Positions 7,658 through 17,166 are shown, counted from the first letter of the stretch. The stretch: 63,140 nt of DNA from an uncultured Planctomycetota bacterium (GCA_903901045.1 CAIUPP010000017.1:1-63140), one strand, 5' to 3'. A program made the numbers and translations. The notes: generated by a model from the sequence alone, not told the origin.

Positions 7658-9241
7658 CTAAGGTGTGGCCATGACCACGCGCACCGCGCCGACGTCCGGC
7701 CACACCCAGATGCCCCAGTCGCTCTCGTCGCCGCTGCGCGTGCGCCGGGCCTGCCAATCCCCCGCGTCGCTGAACCGCCCCTCTTCCACCGTCGCAAAAT
7801 CGCCGCAGGACATGGCCAGCGGGTCGATATAGCGCCACAGCGCGCGCTCGTCCGTCGCTTCCTTCCGCACGATGAGCAGCTTGAATGCGCTGCCGGCGAC
7901 GAAGAATTCCCGCGGTCCTTCCTGGATCACCAGCCCGCGTCCGCGTTCCGGGGAGCGCGGCTTGGCCGGGTGGTGGTAATCACCCCGGATGGACTCGAAG
8001 CGCACCAGCCCCGCATACTCGCCGAGGTCGATGTACTGCTCCAGCGCTCCCTCGTCCTGCACGACGGCATGCACTTGCCCGCCGGCATGGCGCCGCACGA
8101 TGAGCGGGAGCATCGCGGCGACGATGCGAGCGCTGTCCACGGCCGCCTGCGCCTCCGGTTTCACCGTCCCCTCCGCGTCCAGCATGCTTTCGACGCCGAA
8201 CATGCCGTAGCCGACCGCATGGTGCTGCGCGATGGCATAGAAGATGTGGCGCGAGCTGGATTCATCGATCCCCGATTCCGGAATGAACAAGGGGTTGTCG
8301 GGCCGCGCATAGATGCCGCAGTGCATGCAGAACGATTTCGTGCTTTGACTGTAGATATCCGGCGCGATGAGGGCGATCTCCGGCGCGGCCCACTTCCAGA
8401 GGTCCAGCACCTTGGTGGTGGGACCGCCCGAGGGATAGCACAGGCCGGCGATGTCGAAGCCGGCATGGTCGTTCCAGACGTTCACGTACATCGGCAGCGC
8501 GTACTCCTTCTTCCCCGCGGCCGCCACGGCGTTGATGTAACGTGCGATGTGCCAGGCGCTGAAATACTCCGGCGCATGGCGGGCGCCGAACACCTCCGCC
8601 CAATGCCCTTTCGCCCGGCCCCCCGCTTTCTTCCATGTCTCGTGCGGGCAGGTCCCCTGCGCCGCGGCCAGGCGCTTCATCAACGCGGCCGGCACGGGCG
8701 CATTGAAGAGGCGTTCCGCCTCCGCGCCATGGTCGCGCTGCGCGCCTGTGCGCATGCCCGGCTCGTTCTGCACCTGGACGGCCAGCACGGTCCCGTCGGC
8801 GTTTTGCCGCTTGAGATGCCGAAGCAGCGCGGCGAAGGCGCGCGAGTCCGCGGCCAGCGTCTCGGGGCAGTGCTCGGAAAGCACCGGCGTCGCCACGCCA
8901 TCGTGGGTCAGCACCCGCCAGAACCGCTTCGGGTTGTTCTTCACCCAAAGCGGAGAGTACTTCATGGCGCCGTTCTTCCACGTCCCGAACCAAAGCAGGA
9001 TCACACGCAGTTTCCGCGCGCGCGCTCCCGACAAGATGTCGTCCACCATGCTGAAATCGAAAGCGCCTTCGGCTGGCTCCACGCGCTCCCAGTAAACGGG
9101 CACTTCCGCCGTGTTGGCCTGCATCGCGGCGCACGCTTTCCAGAAGGACGCCAGTTCATCCGGTGAATAGGCGCTCGAATTGTGGGCCTGGCCCCCGAGC
9201 GGAAAGAAGGGCTTCCCATCGACCTGAAAGATCGTTTCCAT
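7658..9241 (-). CDS. GH35-like beta-galactosidase (DUF5597-type)
   Basis: 527 residues from ATG 9241, where the domain starts (METIFQVDGKPFFPLGGQAH). The frame opens 13 codons earlier, but those residues are not family-like. The TIM barrel contains PVYWERVEPAEGAFDF and LLWFGTWKNG. The acid/base Glu is in VQVQNEPGM and the likely nucleophile Glu in PLFIPESG. These match bacterial GH35 beta-galactosidases with a C-terminal DUF5597-type beta domain, as found in xyloglucan-utilisation loci. No clear signal peptide is seen. It is transcribed towards the beta-glucuronidase gene and probably belongs with the large gene upstream of it (9419-11827) in one minus-strand transcript. Confidence 0.75.
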   Translation of the reverse strand: METIFQVDGKPFFPLGGQAHNSSAYSPDELASFWKACAAMQANTAEVPVYWERVEPAEGAFDFSMVDDILSGARARKLRVILLWFGTWKNGAMKYSPLWVKNNPKRFWRVLTHDGVATPVLSEHCPETLAADSRAFAALLRHLKRQNADGTVLAVQVQNEPGMRTGAQRDHGAEAERLFNAPVPAALMKRLAAAQGTCPHETWKKAGGRAKGHWAEVFGARHAPEYFSAWHIARYINAVAAAGKKEYALPMYVNVWNDHAGFDIAGLCYPSGGPTTKVLDLWKWAAPEIALIAPDIYSQSTKSFCMHCGIYARPDNPLFIPESGIDESSSRHIFYAIAQHHAVGYGMFGVESMLDAEGTVKPEAQAAVDSARIVAAMLPLIVRRHAGGQVHAVVQDEGALEQYIDLGEYAGLVRFESIRGDYHHPAKPRSPERGRGLVIQEGPREFFVAGSAFKLLIVRKEATDERALWRYIDPLAMSCGDFATVEEGRFSDAGDWQARRTRSGDESDWGIWVWPDVGAVRVVMATP

Positions 9242-9418
9242 CTGGTTTTCTTTCGTTCCTCGCATGTCAGCGCCGGTCACCGCCGGCCGGACTTTCGTCG
9301 TCCGCGGGGCGACGAAGTTGAATCAATTGTACTTCGGCGCTCAGTGCGCCACAAGCATCTGCGCCCCTGCGCGATGCCGCCGTGCGGGCATCACCAGCCC
9401 ACACGGCCACTCGGTTTT

Positions 9419-11827
9419 CTACCGCGCGCCTCCCGGCATTTCCGGGCCGTCCGGATACAGCCATTTCATCCCTTTGACCGTGGCGTTCAGAGTTCGGCCG
9501 CCCGCGAAGCAGATGCGCACGGAATGCCCGGCGCGCAAGTTGAGATGAACGCGAGAGACGATCTCCTCGGAGGGGGTGACGATCATCTGTCCCTCCGCGC
9601 CGGCGCTCACGCGACAGTTCCATGCGGCGATGCGGCCATCCTCGCGCTCCACGACGTACGCGCTGGTCAGGGCGACTTCCTCAAGGCACTTGAAGATCTC
9701 ATGAACATCGTTGTCACAGCAGCCGCCATCTCCGCCCACCGGGCGCGCAGAGCCGTCGATCGGGCCCCAGACCGCGGGCCAGGATTCCCCCGGCGGCAGG
9801 GCGGCGTCACTGGCTCCGCCCCAGTAACCGGTGACCCACGTGTCGGGTCTGGCGCGGTACCACCCGCTGATCATCGGCAGGTATTGCTCGCCGATAACGC
9901 GCGGGACGCTGCGTCCCTTGCCGGGACTGTCCGGGAATTCCTCGAAATGCAGCGCTTCGACATGGGGGTCCGGCACGAAAGCCCAGCGCAGTTCGCCGGT
10001 GTCCGCGTCAATCAACTGCGCGCAGGCGCCGAGCCCGTTCATGGCTTGCCGGAGGTGCTCCTCCTCGCCGGTCAGTTGGTAGAGGTAGTGCAGTCCGTAG
10101 ATCCGCCATGCGCTCCAACCGTGCGGTGAATTGAGCATGTTCGGCGTGGTGAGGATGTCGTACTGCGCCTCCCAGAAGCGCAGGCTCGCACCGTTCATCC
10201 GGCTGTCCGGCACAAGAATCTGCGACAGGCATCGGTGTCCCCCGGCCAGGTGTGCCGCGGCCTGGAGGTATTTCTGCCGGAGGATGGGATCCTCCTGCCA
10301 CAGGGCGAACTGCGCCAGTTGCGAATAGCTGCAGGAGATCATGCCGTCTTCGTAGGTCATCTCCCCTTCGGTTTGGATGTTGTCGAGATTCCGAGCGAGT
10401 TCATCCATTGCGCGGCGCACGGAATCGTAGTGGCGGTCGTAGCGCGCCTTCCACGCGGCGTCCGAAGCGGCCAGCTTCTTCTCCTCCGCAAGGACTTCCA
10501 GTATCGATTTGCCGATATACACGACCGAGGTGTAGTGCACGCTCCCGTTGCGGTAAGCGCCGTCGGCCGACTGCCTGGTCAGCAGGAAATCGGCGAGGGA
10601 GGCGGCGAATTCGAGGTCCCGGATGTCCCCGGTGGCGCGATACCGCGCCGCCATGAGCCCGGCGGCGCAGGCGTGGTTCTGGACGCGATTCTGCCAGGAG
10701 GTCGGCGTCATGGTCTGCATGTCGTACATCAATGGCCAGATTTCCTCGAACTTGGCTTTTGCCCGGGCGTCGAGCGCCGAGTCCGGGAAGTGCCGCTGCG
10801 CGAGGAAGCAGGAGAAGAAGCCGTACCAGCTTTCGGTATGCGAAGAGGCCTTCTGCGGTTTGGCCAGCGCCTCGGCGCGCGCGCGTTTCAAGTACCACGA
10901 CCAGGGACGCCGGACGGTCACGATGGCTTCCGCGATTTTGCCGTTGGGAGAAGTGGCCCGCAGAGTGTAGAGGCCGGGGGTGTCGCCGGGATGGAAGGGC
11001 GCGGCCGGTTCTATGGGAGAGAGGCCGCCCTCGGGGGTCAGGAGCTCCACGCGGGAAGGGCCTCCGTGGAGCGTCAAGTTAATCGCCTCGCCCGGCTCCA
11101 CGGTGCAGCGGTCGCACTCCAGCATGGGCGCGCCTGTGGCGGCAGCGAGGCGCGGCTTGATCAACTGGAGCGATGGAATTTCTTCGAGGAGGATCGTCCA
11201 TTGCCGTTGCTCGCCGGGCTGGAGAGTGTCCAAGTTCTGCGGGTGACGCGTCGGCAACGGGCCGGGATGGAGCAGGTCGAGGCAAAGCGTGTAGATCCGA
11301 TGCTCCAGCCCCTTGTAGTCCAGATGCCAGGAGGCGACGGCGTCGGGGGAGGCGATGCCGAGAATGCGGCCGCGCGGCGTCATCGCGTAGCCCCAGAAGT
11401 GCGTTTTCTCGCAGCGCAGGAGCGTCGGGAAGAACTTGTCGTTCCAGTCCGGAAACTTCTCCATGTAAGTATCCAGACCCAGCCGCAAACCCGCGCGCAA
11501 CGGATGAGCCACCCCGGCGCCCATGTTGCGAATGGCGGCGGTCAGCGCCAGTTGATCGCCGCGGAGGTCATAGCGCAGGGAGAAGCGCAGTGATCCGAGA
11601 TCCCCCTCGAATTTCAGGCGCGCGCGGTCGGTGATTCGGAGGGGGACCGGTTCTTCGCTCCCCCGGGAGCGGCAGTACCACGCCGGGCCACGGTGCGCAT
11701 CAGACCGGAAATCGATGCGCTTCCACCCGCTCTCGCAAGCGCCCTCCAACGATTCCAGGTGACCTCCGTCGGCGGCGACGGTGGCGCGTAACCTGGACGT
11801 GGCGACAGTGACGGAGTTCGAAGTCAT
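9419..11827 (-). CDS. Large protein with N-terminal beta domain and helical-toroid domain
   Basis: 802 residues from ATG 11827, with AAAGGAATGAGG just upstream. I do not recognise a named family with certainty. Residues 1-300 are beta-rich and look like a carbohydrate-active-enzyme N-terminal sandwich. An Ig-like segment follows (about 230-310). Residues 330-790 are mostly helical, with repeated aromatic and acidic turns (SHTESWYGFFSCFLAQ, NRVQNHACAAGLMAARY, DEMISCSYSQLAQFALW-like) typical of (alpha/alpha)6 or 7 toroids of glycosidases, polysaccharide lyases and epimerases. No signal peptide is visible. It lies upstream of the GH35-like gene in the same orientation, which supports a glycan-processing role. 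The reaction is unknown. Confidence 0.6.
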   Translation of the reverse strand: MTSNSVTVATSRLRATVAADGGHLESLEGACESGWKRIDFRSDAHRGPAWYCRSRGSEEPVPLRITDRARLKFEGDLGSLRFSLRYDLRGDQLALTAAIRNMGAGVAHPLRAGLRLGLDTYMEKFPDWNDKFFPTLLRCEKTHFWGYAMTPRGRILGIASPDAVASWHLDYKGLEHRIYTLCLDLLHPGPLPTRHPQNLDTLQPGEQRQWTILLEEIPSLQLIKPRLAAATGAPMLECDRCTVEPGEAINLTLHGGPSRVELLTPEGGLSPIEPAAPFHPGDTPGLYTLRATSPNGKIAEAIVTVRRPWSWYLKRARAEALAKPQKASSHTESWYGFFSCFLAQRHFPDSALDARAKAKFEEIWPLMYDMQTMTPTSWQNRVQNHACAAGLMAARYRATGDIRDLEFAASLADFLLTRQSADGAYRNGSVHYTSVVYIGKSILEVLAEEKKLAASDAAWKARYDRHYDSVRRAMDELARNLDNIQTEGEMTYEDGMISCSYSQLAQFALWQEDPILRQKYLQAAAHLAGGHRCLSQILVPDSRMNGASLRFWEAQYDILTTPNMLNSPHGWSAWRIYGLHYLYQLTGEEEHLRQAMNGLGACAQLIDADTGELRWAFVPDPHVEALHFEEFPDSPGKGRSVPRVIGEQYLPMISGWYRARPDTWVTGYWGGASDAALPPGESWPAVWGPIDGSARPVGGDGGCCDNDVHEIFKCLEEVALTSAYVVEREDGRIAAWNCRVSAGAEGQMIVTPSEEIVSRVHLNLRAGHSVRICFAGGRTLNATVKGMKWLYPDGPEMPGGAR

Positions 11828-12304
11828 CTAACTATGCCTCATTCCTTTGGCTCGCTGTTGCGGGACTACGGCGGGCAAGCCGCTCAAATCATGGGTGGCA
11901 ATAAATGCGCGAACGTCCGGACCCTGAGACCATGTTGGGCCGGGAATAGGGTAACACTCCGGAGACCTGGGTTCAATGAAGAGCCTGCAAGGTCGATGGA
12001 AATACATCCGCCGGCGACTTGGCCGAGCCGTTGCCGGTATGTCGCGCACAGGCTGCGCTTGAACTATCCGACGCCTGCGCGGCGCAGATGATCCGGCCGG
12101 AATTCCCTGCTATCCGGGCAATGCCCTTCTGTAACATTGACTTCCGTTGGCCGTCTTATTGATAATAATGGAGACGCGGGCGGTCCGGCGCATTGGGCGC
12201 AGTTGCGGGGCTGGATGTTGCGACGAGAGGATTCCAGTCGCATCCCAAGGGCAGATACTTTGCCGGGCTATGGAAGCCATCACTCGATGAAAGGACAGAA
12301 CCTG
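11828..12304. other. Divergent intergenic region, 477 bases
   Basis: This gap separates the minus-strand toroid-domain gene from the plus-strand URO-D gene. Weak open frames run through it in both directions, but none has a ribosome site or a recognisable protein. The one clear signal is a sigma-70-like promoter at 12137-12166 for the plus-strand gene, which leaves an untranslated leader of about 130 bases. I see no riboswitch or repeat that I can name. Confidence 0.5.
12137..12166 (+). promoter_or_regulatory. Sigma-70-like promoter for the URO-D gene at 12305
   Basis: TTGACT (12137-12142), 18 bases, then GATAAT (12161-12166). Expected start of transcription is near 12173. This argues against translation from the in-frame TTG at 12137, which lies inside the -35 box, and for the ATG at 12305. 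Confidence 0.55.
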
Positions 12305-13564
12305 ATGCTGTATTGCGAACGGCTCTTCAATGATCTGAATCGTTTGGCGGACTCGCCGGATGGGGAGAAGCGGCTCATCCGCGAGTTGGCCACGAGGGTG
12401 GCGGCTCTCGCCCGCGCTCCGCGCATGCGGGCTATCAACCAGCGCTGGCGCGATGTCGTGGCGCGGCGACGCCCGGACCGGCCGCCGGTCTGGTGCAATC
12501 CCGTTGGCTGCTGGAGCGAACTGTTGCCGGAGGCCAAGCTGGCCTGCCGGACCCCCGCCTTTCAGGAGCTTGAGGTCCACTTCAAGCGGTTGCTGATCAA
12601 GGATGCCATTGGCGACGACACGCCTGTCAATGAGTACTTCATGGTCAACGCGGTGTTTGACGTCAGTCCCGCCAACACGTGGGGCCTCGACATCGAGTGC
12701 GAGAAGACGGAAACCAAAGGCGACGCCTGGCGCTACAAGCCCGCCCTGCGCTGTGCGGCGGACTTCGCCCGGCTGGTCGTTCCGCGCTACCAGATCAACC
12801 GCGCGGCCACCGAGGCGGCGCGCGCGCGGCTTGCCGACATTCTGGGTGAAGCGATGCCGGTCCGGGTCAGTCCGATCACCGGCTATTACAGCGGCGCAAC
12901 CCTTTGCCAGCCGGCCGTCGGCCTGCGCGGCATGGAGCAAATACTGATCGACATGGCCGAGTCGCCCGAGTTGGTGCATCGGCTGTTGGAGACCGTGTGC
13001 CGGGGCGAGATGGCCCGGCTCGATGCCATCGAACTTGCCGGCGGGATTCTTCCCAACACCGATTGTGCCATGTTCCTGAGCGACCCATTGCGCGAGAACG
13101 TCTCGGGGAACTTCGATTTGCGGGACTGCTGGGGGCACGGCAATTCCCAGGAATTCGACACGGTGGGCCCGGCGATGTTCAACGAGTTCCTGCTGGACTA
13201 CCAGAAGAGACTCTTCCTGCGCTTCGGCGCGGTCGGCTACGGCTGCTGCGAGAACTTGACGCGGAAACTTGACCACGTCCTGACTATCCCGAACCTGCGT
13301 CTTCTGACGTGCAGCGCCTGGACCGACCTGTCCGTTCTGGTCGACAAGGTCGGCGATCGCTGCTGCATTATGTGGCGTCACAAGGCCACGGACGTGGTGT
13401 GCCCGGACGATACAGTCAAACTCAAGGCGCAAATCGTCGCGCAGGCGGAACGGCTGAAGGGGTGCCACTATCAAGCTGTCCTGCGCGAGTTGCAGACGCT
13501 CATGGGCCACCCGCAGCGCCTGAGCGAGTGGACGCGCCTGACGATGGAAGCGGTGTCGAGGTAG
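12305..13564 (+). CDS. URO-D-fold protein, divergent, function unknown
   Basis: 419 residues from ATG 12305, with AAAGGA nine bases upstream; an in-frame ATG at 12287 is the alternative. The fold pattern is that of the uroporphyrinogen decarboxylase superfamily: PPVWCNPVGCWSELLPEA near the N-terminus, RVSPITGYYSGA in the middle and a C-terminal helical run ELQTLMGHPQRLSEW. Where MtaA-type enzymes have the zinc H-x-C it shows YGCCENL (Gly, Cys, Cys), with more Cys residues later (GDRCCIMWRH), so any metal site would differ. It stands alone between a divergent CAZyme-like gene and a convergent regulator. Substrate unknown. Confidence 0.6.
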   Translation: MLYCERLFNDLNRLADSPDGEKRLIRELATRVAALARAPRMRAINQRWRDVVARRRPDRPPVWCNPVGCWSELLPEAKLACRTPAFQELEVHFKRLLIKDAIGDDTPVNEYFMVNAVFDVSPANTWGLDIECEKTETKGDAWRYKPALRCAADFARLVVPRYQINRAATEAARARLADILGEAMPVRVSPITGYYSGATLCQPAVGLRGMEQILIDMAESPELVHRLLETVCRGEMARLDAIELAGGILPNTDCAMFLSDPLRENVSGNFDLRDCWGHGNSQEFDTVGPAMFNEFLLDYQKRLFLRFGAVGYGCCENLTRKLDHVLTIPNLRLLTCSAWTDLSVLVDKVGDRCCIMWRHKATDVVCPDDTVKLKAQIVAQAERLKGCHYQAVLRELQTLMGHPQRLSEWTRLTMEAVSR

Positions 13565-13664
13565 GAAGGGCCCGGCCCTGCACGCACGAGGTCAGTTCAG
13601 CGGGGATGAACTCCCCGCTGCGCGCCTGGTTCTCCTGCCGCGCGTCCATAGGAGGCGGACGACG

Positions 13665-14771
13665 TTACGCGCCCTCGCGCGGGGTTCGGATTGCGCGGGC
13701 ATAGCCGAGGGTCGTATCGCGAAACACCAGGGGGGGATCGAGGACAACGCGTTGCCGGAAGGGGGAGGAGGGACGCGAAATGGCCTCCGTGAGCATGGTG
13801 ATCGCTTCGCGCGCGATCTGCTCCTTCGGCTGGCGAACGGTTGTCAACGGCGGGGCCGCCTTCAACGCGTCGGCGACGTCGTCAAAGCCGATCAGCGCGA
13901 GGTCCTCCGGAATTCGAATGCCGAACTCCCGGGCGGCCATCATAATTCCCAAGGCGCAGAAGTCGTTGTGCGCAAGAATGCCGTCGGGCACGCGGCCGGC
14001 GGCGAACTCGCGCGAGGCCGTCTCATGGCCTGACTCCACCGTGCCCCATGCGGGCACAACAAACGTTTCGAGAGAAACCGTGGGCTGGCATTCCTGGACG
14101 AAGCGGATGATCCCCGGCAACCTGCCCCAGGCTCCCTTGTCCTCCGGACTGCCATAGTAGCGGATGGTGCGGCAGCCGATCTGGTGGAGGTGTTTTGTCG
14201 CCGCGTAGGTGCCTGCGCCCATATCCACCGTCACGAAGTTCGCCGGGATGGGGTCCCGGTTCTCGATGAACACCGTTGGACGGGTCACATCGGCGAATGC
14301 GGGGGCGATCTTGTCATAGCAGCCGAGCAACGGTCCGCAAATCAATCCGTCAAAAAGGTGCGTCTCAAGAACTCTTTTCAGTTCTTCGACGCTGGGCACA
14401 TTGGCCAGGGTGCCCATGCTGCAAAAGGCGGTGGCGAAGCCCGCCTGGAACAGTTGCCGCTGCAGCGCGATCGCCTCCTCCTGGAAGAAGCCTCGCTGGT
14501 CCAGCCATATCAAGAGCAGCGTTCCCAGTCGCTTCCTGGCGCCCTCATGGTCCGTCAAGAGCCTTCTGACGATGGCGCGTTTGCCCTGCCTTTTTTCGAG
14601 CAGGCCGTCCGTCACAAGAATGTCCAGCGCCTTTCGCACGGTGCCAACGCTGACGCTGAGTGTCCCCGCGAGTTCCGATTCCGATGGCAGCAGATCGCCA
14701 TGCTTGCAGGATGCGCCTATTCTCTCCCGCAACTCATTGACGGCAAATTCGTATTTCTTCTGCGTGACCAT
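13665..14771 (-). CDS. GntR-HTH / LacI-type ligand-binding hybrid transcription regulator
   Basis: 368 residues from ATG 14771. Residues 5-75 form a winged helix-turn-helix of GntR type (GDLLPSESELAGTLSVSVGT, VRKALDILVTDGLLEKRQGK). Residues 85-360 are a periplasmic-binding-protein-like sugar-sensing domain of LacI/PurR type (GCRTIRYYGSPEDKG, DGILAHNDFCALGIMMAA, ALIGFDDVADALKAAPPLTT). The build is that of AraR-type repressors, which release DNA on binding a sugar. It is divergent from the pseudopilin gene at 15145. Its own promoter (14846-14874) abuts a near-palindrome (14828-14845) that would make a good autoregulatory operator. The inducer is unknown, though a sugar from the surrounding glycan locus is likely. 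Confidence 0.88.
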   Translation of the reverse strand: MVTQKKYEFAVNELRERIGASCKHGDLLPSESELAGTLSVSVGTVRKALDILVTDGLLEKRQGKRAIVRRLLTDHEGARKRLGTLLLIWLDQRGFFQEEAIALQRQLFQAGFATAFCSMGTLANVPSVEELKRVLETHLFDGLICGPLLGCYDKIAPAFADVTRPTVFIENRDPIPANFVTVDMGAGTYAATKHLHQIGCRTIRYYGSPEDKGAWGRLPGIIRFVQECQPTVSLETFVVPAWGTVESGHETASREFAAGRVPDGILAHNDFCALGIMMAAREFGIRIPEDLALIGFDDVADALKAAPPLTTVRQPKEQIAREAITMLTEAISRPSSPFRQRVVLDPPLVFRDTTLGYARAIRTPREGA

Positions 14772-14827
14772 AGGAAATCATTTCGCCCTGGAACTCAGGC
14801 ATTAAATAGCTACTCTTGTGTCCAGCC

Positions 14828-14845
14828 GGACATATATACATATCC
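14828..14845. promoter_or_regulatory. Candidate operator of the GntR/LacI-type regulator
   Basis: GGACATATATACATATCC matches its own reverse complement at 14 of 18 positions. It begins directly after the -10 box of the minus-strand promoter, over the expected transcription start, so bound repressor would block the regulator's own gene. Confidence 0.45.
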
Positions 14846-14874
14846 AGCATATCGCAAGGCCCCAGGCCTGTCAA
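14846..14874 (-). promoter_or_regulatory. Promoter of the GntR/LacI-type regulator
   Basis: Read on the minus strand: TTGACA (14874-14869), 17 bases, TATGCT (14851-14846). The -35 is consensus and the -10 matches at four of six positions. Confidence 0.5.
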
Positions 14875-15009
14875 GCAGATCAGAATATTTCGGTTATGAG
14901 TGTGTTCAAGCATCTGGGATGTATATAGGTGGCATGATATCGATATAAGGACAGCGTATCAAGGGCTAAGTGAGCCTTGCAGAATTTCGGGTAGCTATGT
15001 ATTTTCCGC

Positions 15010-15038
15010 TTGACAAAGAGAAAATGAGTAATTACAAT
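15010..15038 (+). promoter_or_regulatory. Consensus sigma-70 promoter of the pseudopilin gene
   Basis: TTGACA (15010-15015), 17 bases, TACAAT (15033-15038). Transcription should start near 15045, giving a leader of about 100 bases before the ATG at 15145. Confidence 0.6.
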
Positions 15039-15144
15039 CATATATAGAGAGTAGAGAAGTATGTCAGTAAGTTTCGACATTCCTAATGATCCGGGTAGTG
15101 GCAAGTTCCTGTGCCTGTGTTCCCTATTTGGAGGCGAGAAGGCC

Positions 15145-16371
15145 ATGCGAGGACAGCGGAATTGGCGCTCGGCGTTTACGCTGATTGAGTTGTTAGTCGT
15201 GATCGCGATCATAGCGATTCTGGCCGGGATGCTGCTGCCCGCGCTGGCGGCGGCGCGGGAGAAGGCGCGGCGCACGGCGTGCTTGAACAACCTGAGCCAG
15301 ATGTCCAAGGGCTTCGCGAGTTACTTGTCGGACTACTCGGACTACGTGCCGTTCAACGTAACGTGGAATCTGGATTTTGATATCACACGCGGCGCACTCA
15401 CGGATGTAGGGTTGTACTCCGACCCCAAAGGTACGGCGCCTCATGATGTAATCCGGGCCTGGCCGGTCTGTGATACCAGCATTCTGGGGTACCTTTCATA
15501 TGCGGCGCGCTACAGCGCTGCCGGCTGGGGACGCAGCCTTATGCGGTGCATCGCTCAGGGCCAAATCGACACCAGCAGAGGCACGCCGAATTACGCCCTC
15601 GGCAACCTCGCCATGGTTCCGCATGGCGTGGGCTTCCTGGCCAGTTGCGGATACATCGGCAACCTCGGGGTGTATTTCTGCCCGACCGCCAGCAACATGC
15701 CGGATGAACTGTACATCAAGCTCGGCAGTCAGTCCTCCTACAGCAACAGGGACAACGGCGCGACGACGATGGAAGAACTGAAAGCGGCCGGAGGAACCGA
15801 TTCGCGAATCCTCACGCACGGCAACTGGAGCAACGTCGGCAAGATGTGGGCCCCCAACGCGACCTGGGCGACTGAGCTGCAATATACGCGACGACTCCTC
15901 TCCAACTATTCCTATCGGTTGATGGCGGCGTATGACATCAACAACGGCCAGGTCGGTAACGTCTTTGCCGGCAGCTATACCATGCCGGTCCCCTGGACGA
16001 ATCCGCGCCAGATGCATAACCAATGGCTGCCGTACTTCAAGACGAGCAAGCAACTGGGAGGGCGCGCTTTTCTCGCCGACTCGTTCGACCGTCCCGACGT
16101 ATGCGAGGTCCCTGCCTTGGCAAACAGGCCCGGCGTCGGCTGGTACGGTCATCGCGACGGGTACAACATCCTCTATGGCGACTTCAGCGCGAAGTGGTAC
16201 GGCGATTCCCAGCAGAAGCTGATGTGGTGGGACCAGGGGGCCAGCGAGTTTACGGCGGGATATGTGTCGTCGAACGGAGCCACGGCTTCTTCCGTGTCCG
16301 TAACGCCGGACATCTGGCACCAGTTTGACGTGGGCGCTGGAGTTGATGTCGGGACCACCCGAGGCTGGTAA
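15145..16371 (+). CDS. Type II secretion-like pseudopilin, H-X9-DG family
   Basis: 408 residues from ATG 15145, with GGAGG at 15130-15134; an in-frame ATG at 15061 would add a tail that is not pilin-like. The prepilin motif [20 protein letters not shown] starts near residue 9, with the Glu+5-type residue of class III prepilin cleavage, followed by [20 protein letters not shown]. The C-terminal signature is [18 protein letters not shown], an H-X9-D motif whose final Gly is Phe. These proteins are processed by prepilin peptidase and are thought to form or decorate a pseudopilus at the envelope. Their many copies next to CAZyme loci suggest substrate capture or display. It is probably co-regulated with the secreted proteins that follow. 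Confidence 0.88.
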   Translation: MRGQRNWRSAFTLIELLVVIAIIAILAGMLLPALAAAREKARRTACLNNLSQMSKGFASYLSDYSDYVPFNVTWNLDFDITRGALTDVGLYSDPKGTAPHDVIRAWPVCDTSILGYLSYAARYSAAGWGRSLMRCIAQGQIDTSRGTPNYALGNLAMVPHGVGFLASCGYIGNLGVYFCPTASNMPDELYIKLGSQSSYSNRDNGATTMEELKAAGGTDSRILTHGNWSNVGKMWAPNATWATELQYTRRLLSNYSYRLMAAYDINNGQVGNVFAGSYTMPVPWTNPRQMHNQWLPYFKTSKQLGGRAFLADSFDRPDVCEVPALANRPGVGWYGHRDGYNILYGDFSAKWYGDSQQKLMWWDQGASEFTAGYVSSNGATASSVSVTPDIWHQFDVGAGVDVGTTRGW

Positions 16372-16390
16372 CGTGATACGGCATACCGCG

Positions 16391-16416
16391 CCCGCCGGCG
16401 GCCGCAAGTCGGCGGG
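16391..16416. terminator. GC-rich hairpin after the pseudopilin
   Basis: CCCGCCG (16391-16397) pairs with CGGCGGG (16410-16416) around a 12-base loop, about 20 bases past the pseudopilin stop. It has no T-run and could be a partial terminator ahead of the next gene. Confidence 0.3.
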
Positions 16417-16512
16417 AGCGCGTTGCGCCTTCAGCCCCCTTTGCGGACCTGAAACCATGCTTCCTCTTCAAGGAGGAGGGTGGACTGCGTCCAATACCCA
16501 AGGAGTGTCGTT

Positions 16513-17166
16513 ATGAAATCGAGAATCGCGCTTGTCTCTCTGCTCGCCGTGGGTTTGCTGGGGTCGTTGAGCTTCGGAGCGCCGGTGGGGAAGTACGTCA
16601 TAGAGAACGGTCGCGCCGAGCCGGACAAGTACTACGACGAAAAGCCCGCCCTGCTGGAACAAAGCAAGGCGCAGCTGTCCGAGGGGGAGGCCGCGCTTCA
16701 CTTCCGTTCGACCGACGAGAAGGCCGGACGCGTGTTCCTCACCAAATTCAACTGGCCGGATGCGGCGGACTTCACCTCCATTGCCGCGAATGGAACGATC
16801 CGCTTCGATCTCTGGGTGGATGACGCCTCCAAGGTCGGCTCCGCTCCCGACGCCATGGGAGACCGGTTCGAGTTCACCGTCGGCAGCCGGTCCAACGACA
16901 AATTCACCTCCTGGTATATTCCTTCGACGCTTCTGCAGAACAAGAAGTGGAACAAGGTGCGCCTGGCGCTGCGCGATGGGCTGCCGCAGATCGAAGGCTC
17001 CACCGTGAACGACACGCCGCTCTCCAAAGGCAAGGAGCCGCAGGTGGTGGGCAGCAAGGAAACCGTTTGGAGTCAGGTGAACTATCACCGGTGGTGCATC
17101 CCGACGTACGGCGCGACGGACTTCTACCTGGATAACTGCGTCGCGGAAGCTGTGACGGCCAAGTGA
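16513..17166 (+). CDS. Secreted single-domain paralogue of the next protein's N-terminus
   Basis: 217 residues from ATG 16513, with AAGGAG at 16500-16505. Residues 1-23 form a signal peptide (MKSRIALVSLLAVGLLGSL, cleavage near SFGA). The mature part is beta-rich, resembles a concanavalin-like or family-11-type carbohydrate-binding domain, and contains RFDLWVDDASKVGS, DRFEFTVGSRSND and a late FYLDNCVAE. It is colinear with residues 20-215 of the protein encoded at 17257, which has the same RFDLWVDDASKIGS and LYLDNCIAQ segments. The pair therefore arose by duplication, with either a lone domain copied or the catalytic part lost. Binding of a glycan in the periplasm or outside is an inference. 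Confidence 0.75.
   Translation: MKSRIALVSLLAVGLLGSLSFGAPVGKYVIENGRAEPDKYYDEKPALLEQSKAQLSEGEAALHFRSTDEKAGRVFLTKFNWPDAADFTSIAANGTIRFDLWVDDASKVGSAPDAMGDRFEFTVGSRSNDKFTSWYIPSTLLQNKKWNKVRLALRDGLPQIEGSTVNDTPLSKGKEPQVVGSKETVWSQVNYHRWCIPTYGATDFYLDNCVAEAVTAK

Larger units (their letters stand above)
14772..15144. promoter_or_regulatory. AT-rich divergent regulatory region, 373 bases
   Basis: This stretch is distinctly AT-rich compared with its surroundings and lies between the GntR/LacI regulator and the pseudopilin. It holds a promoter on each strand, an 18-base near-palindrome, and the 9-mer ATGTATATA at 14919-14927, whose reverse complement TATATACAT occurs inside the palindrome. Such paired sites between divergent genes suggest control of both transcripts by the adjacent regulator. 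Confidence 0.5.
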
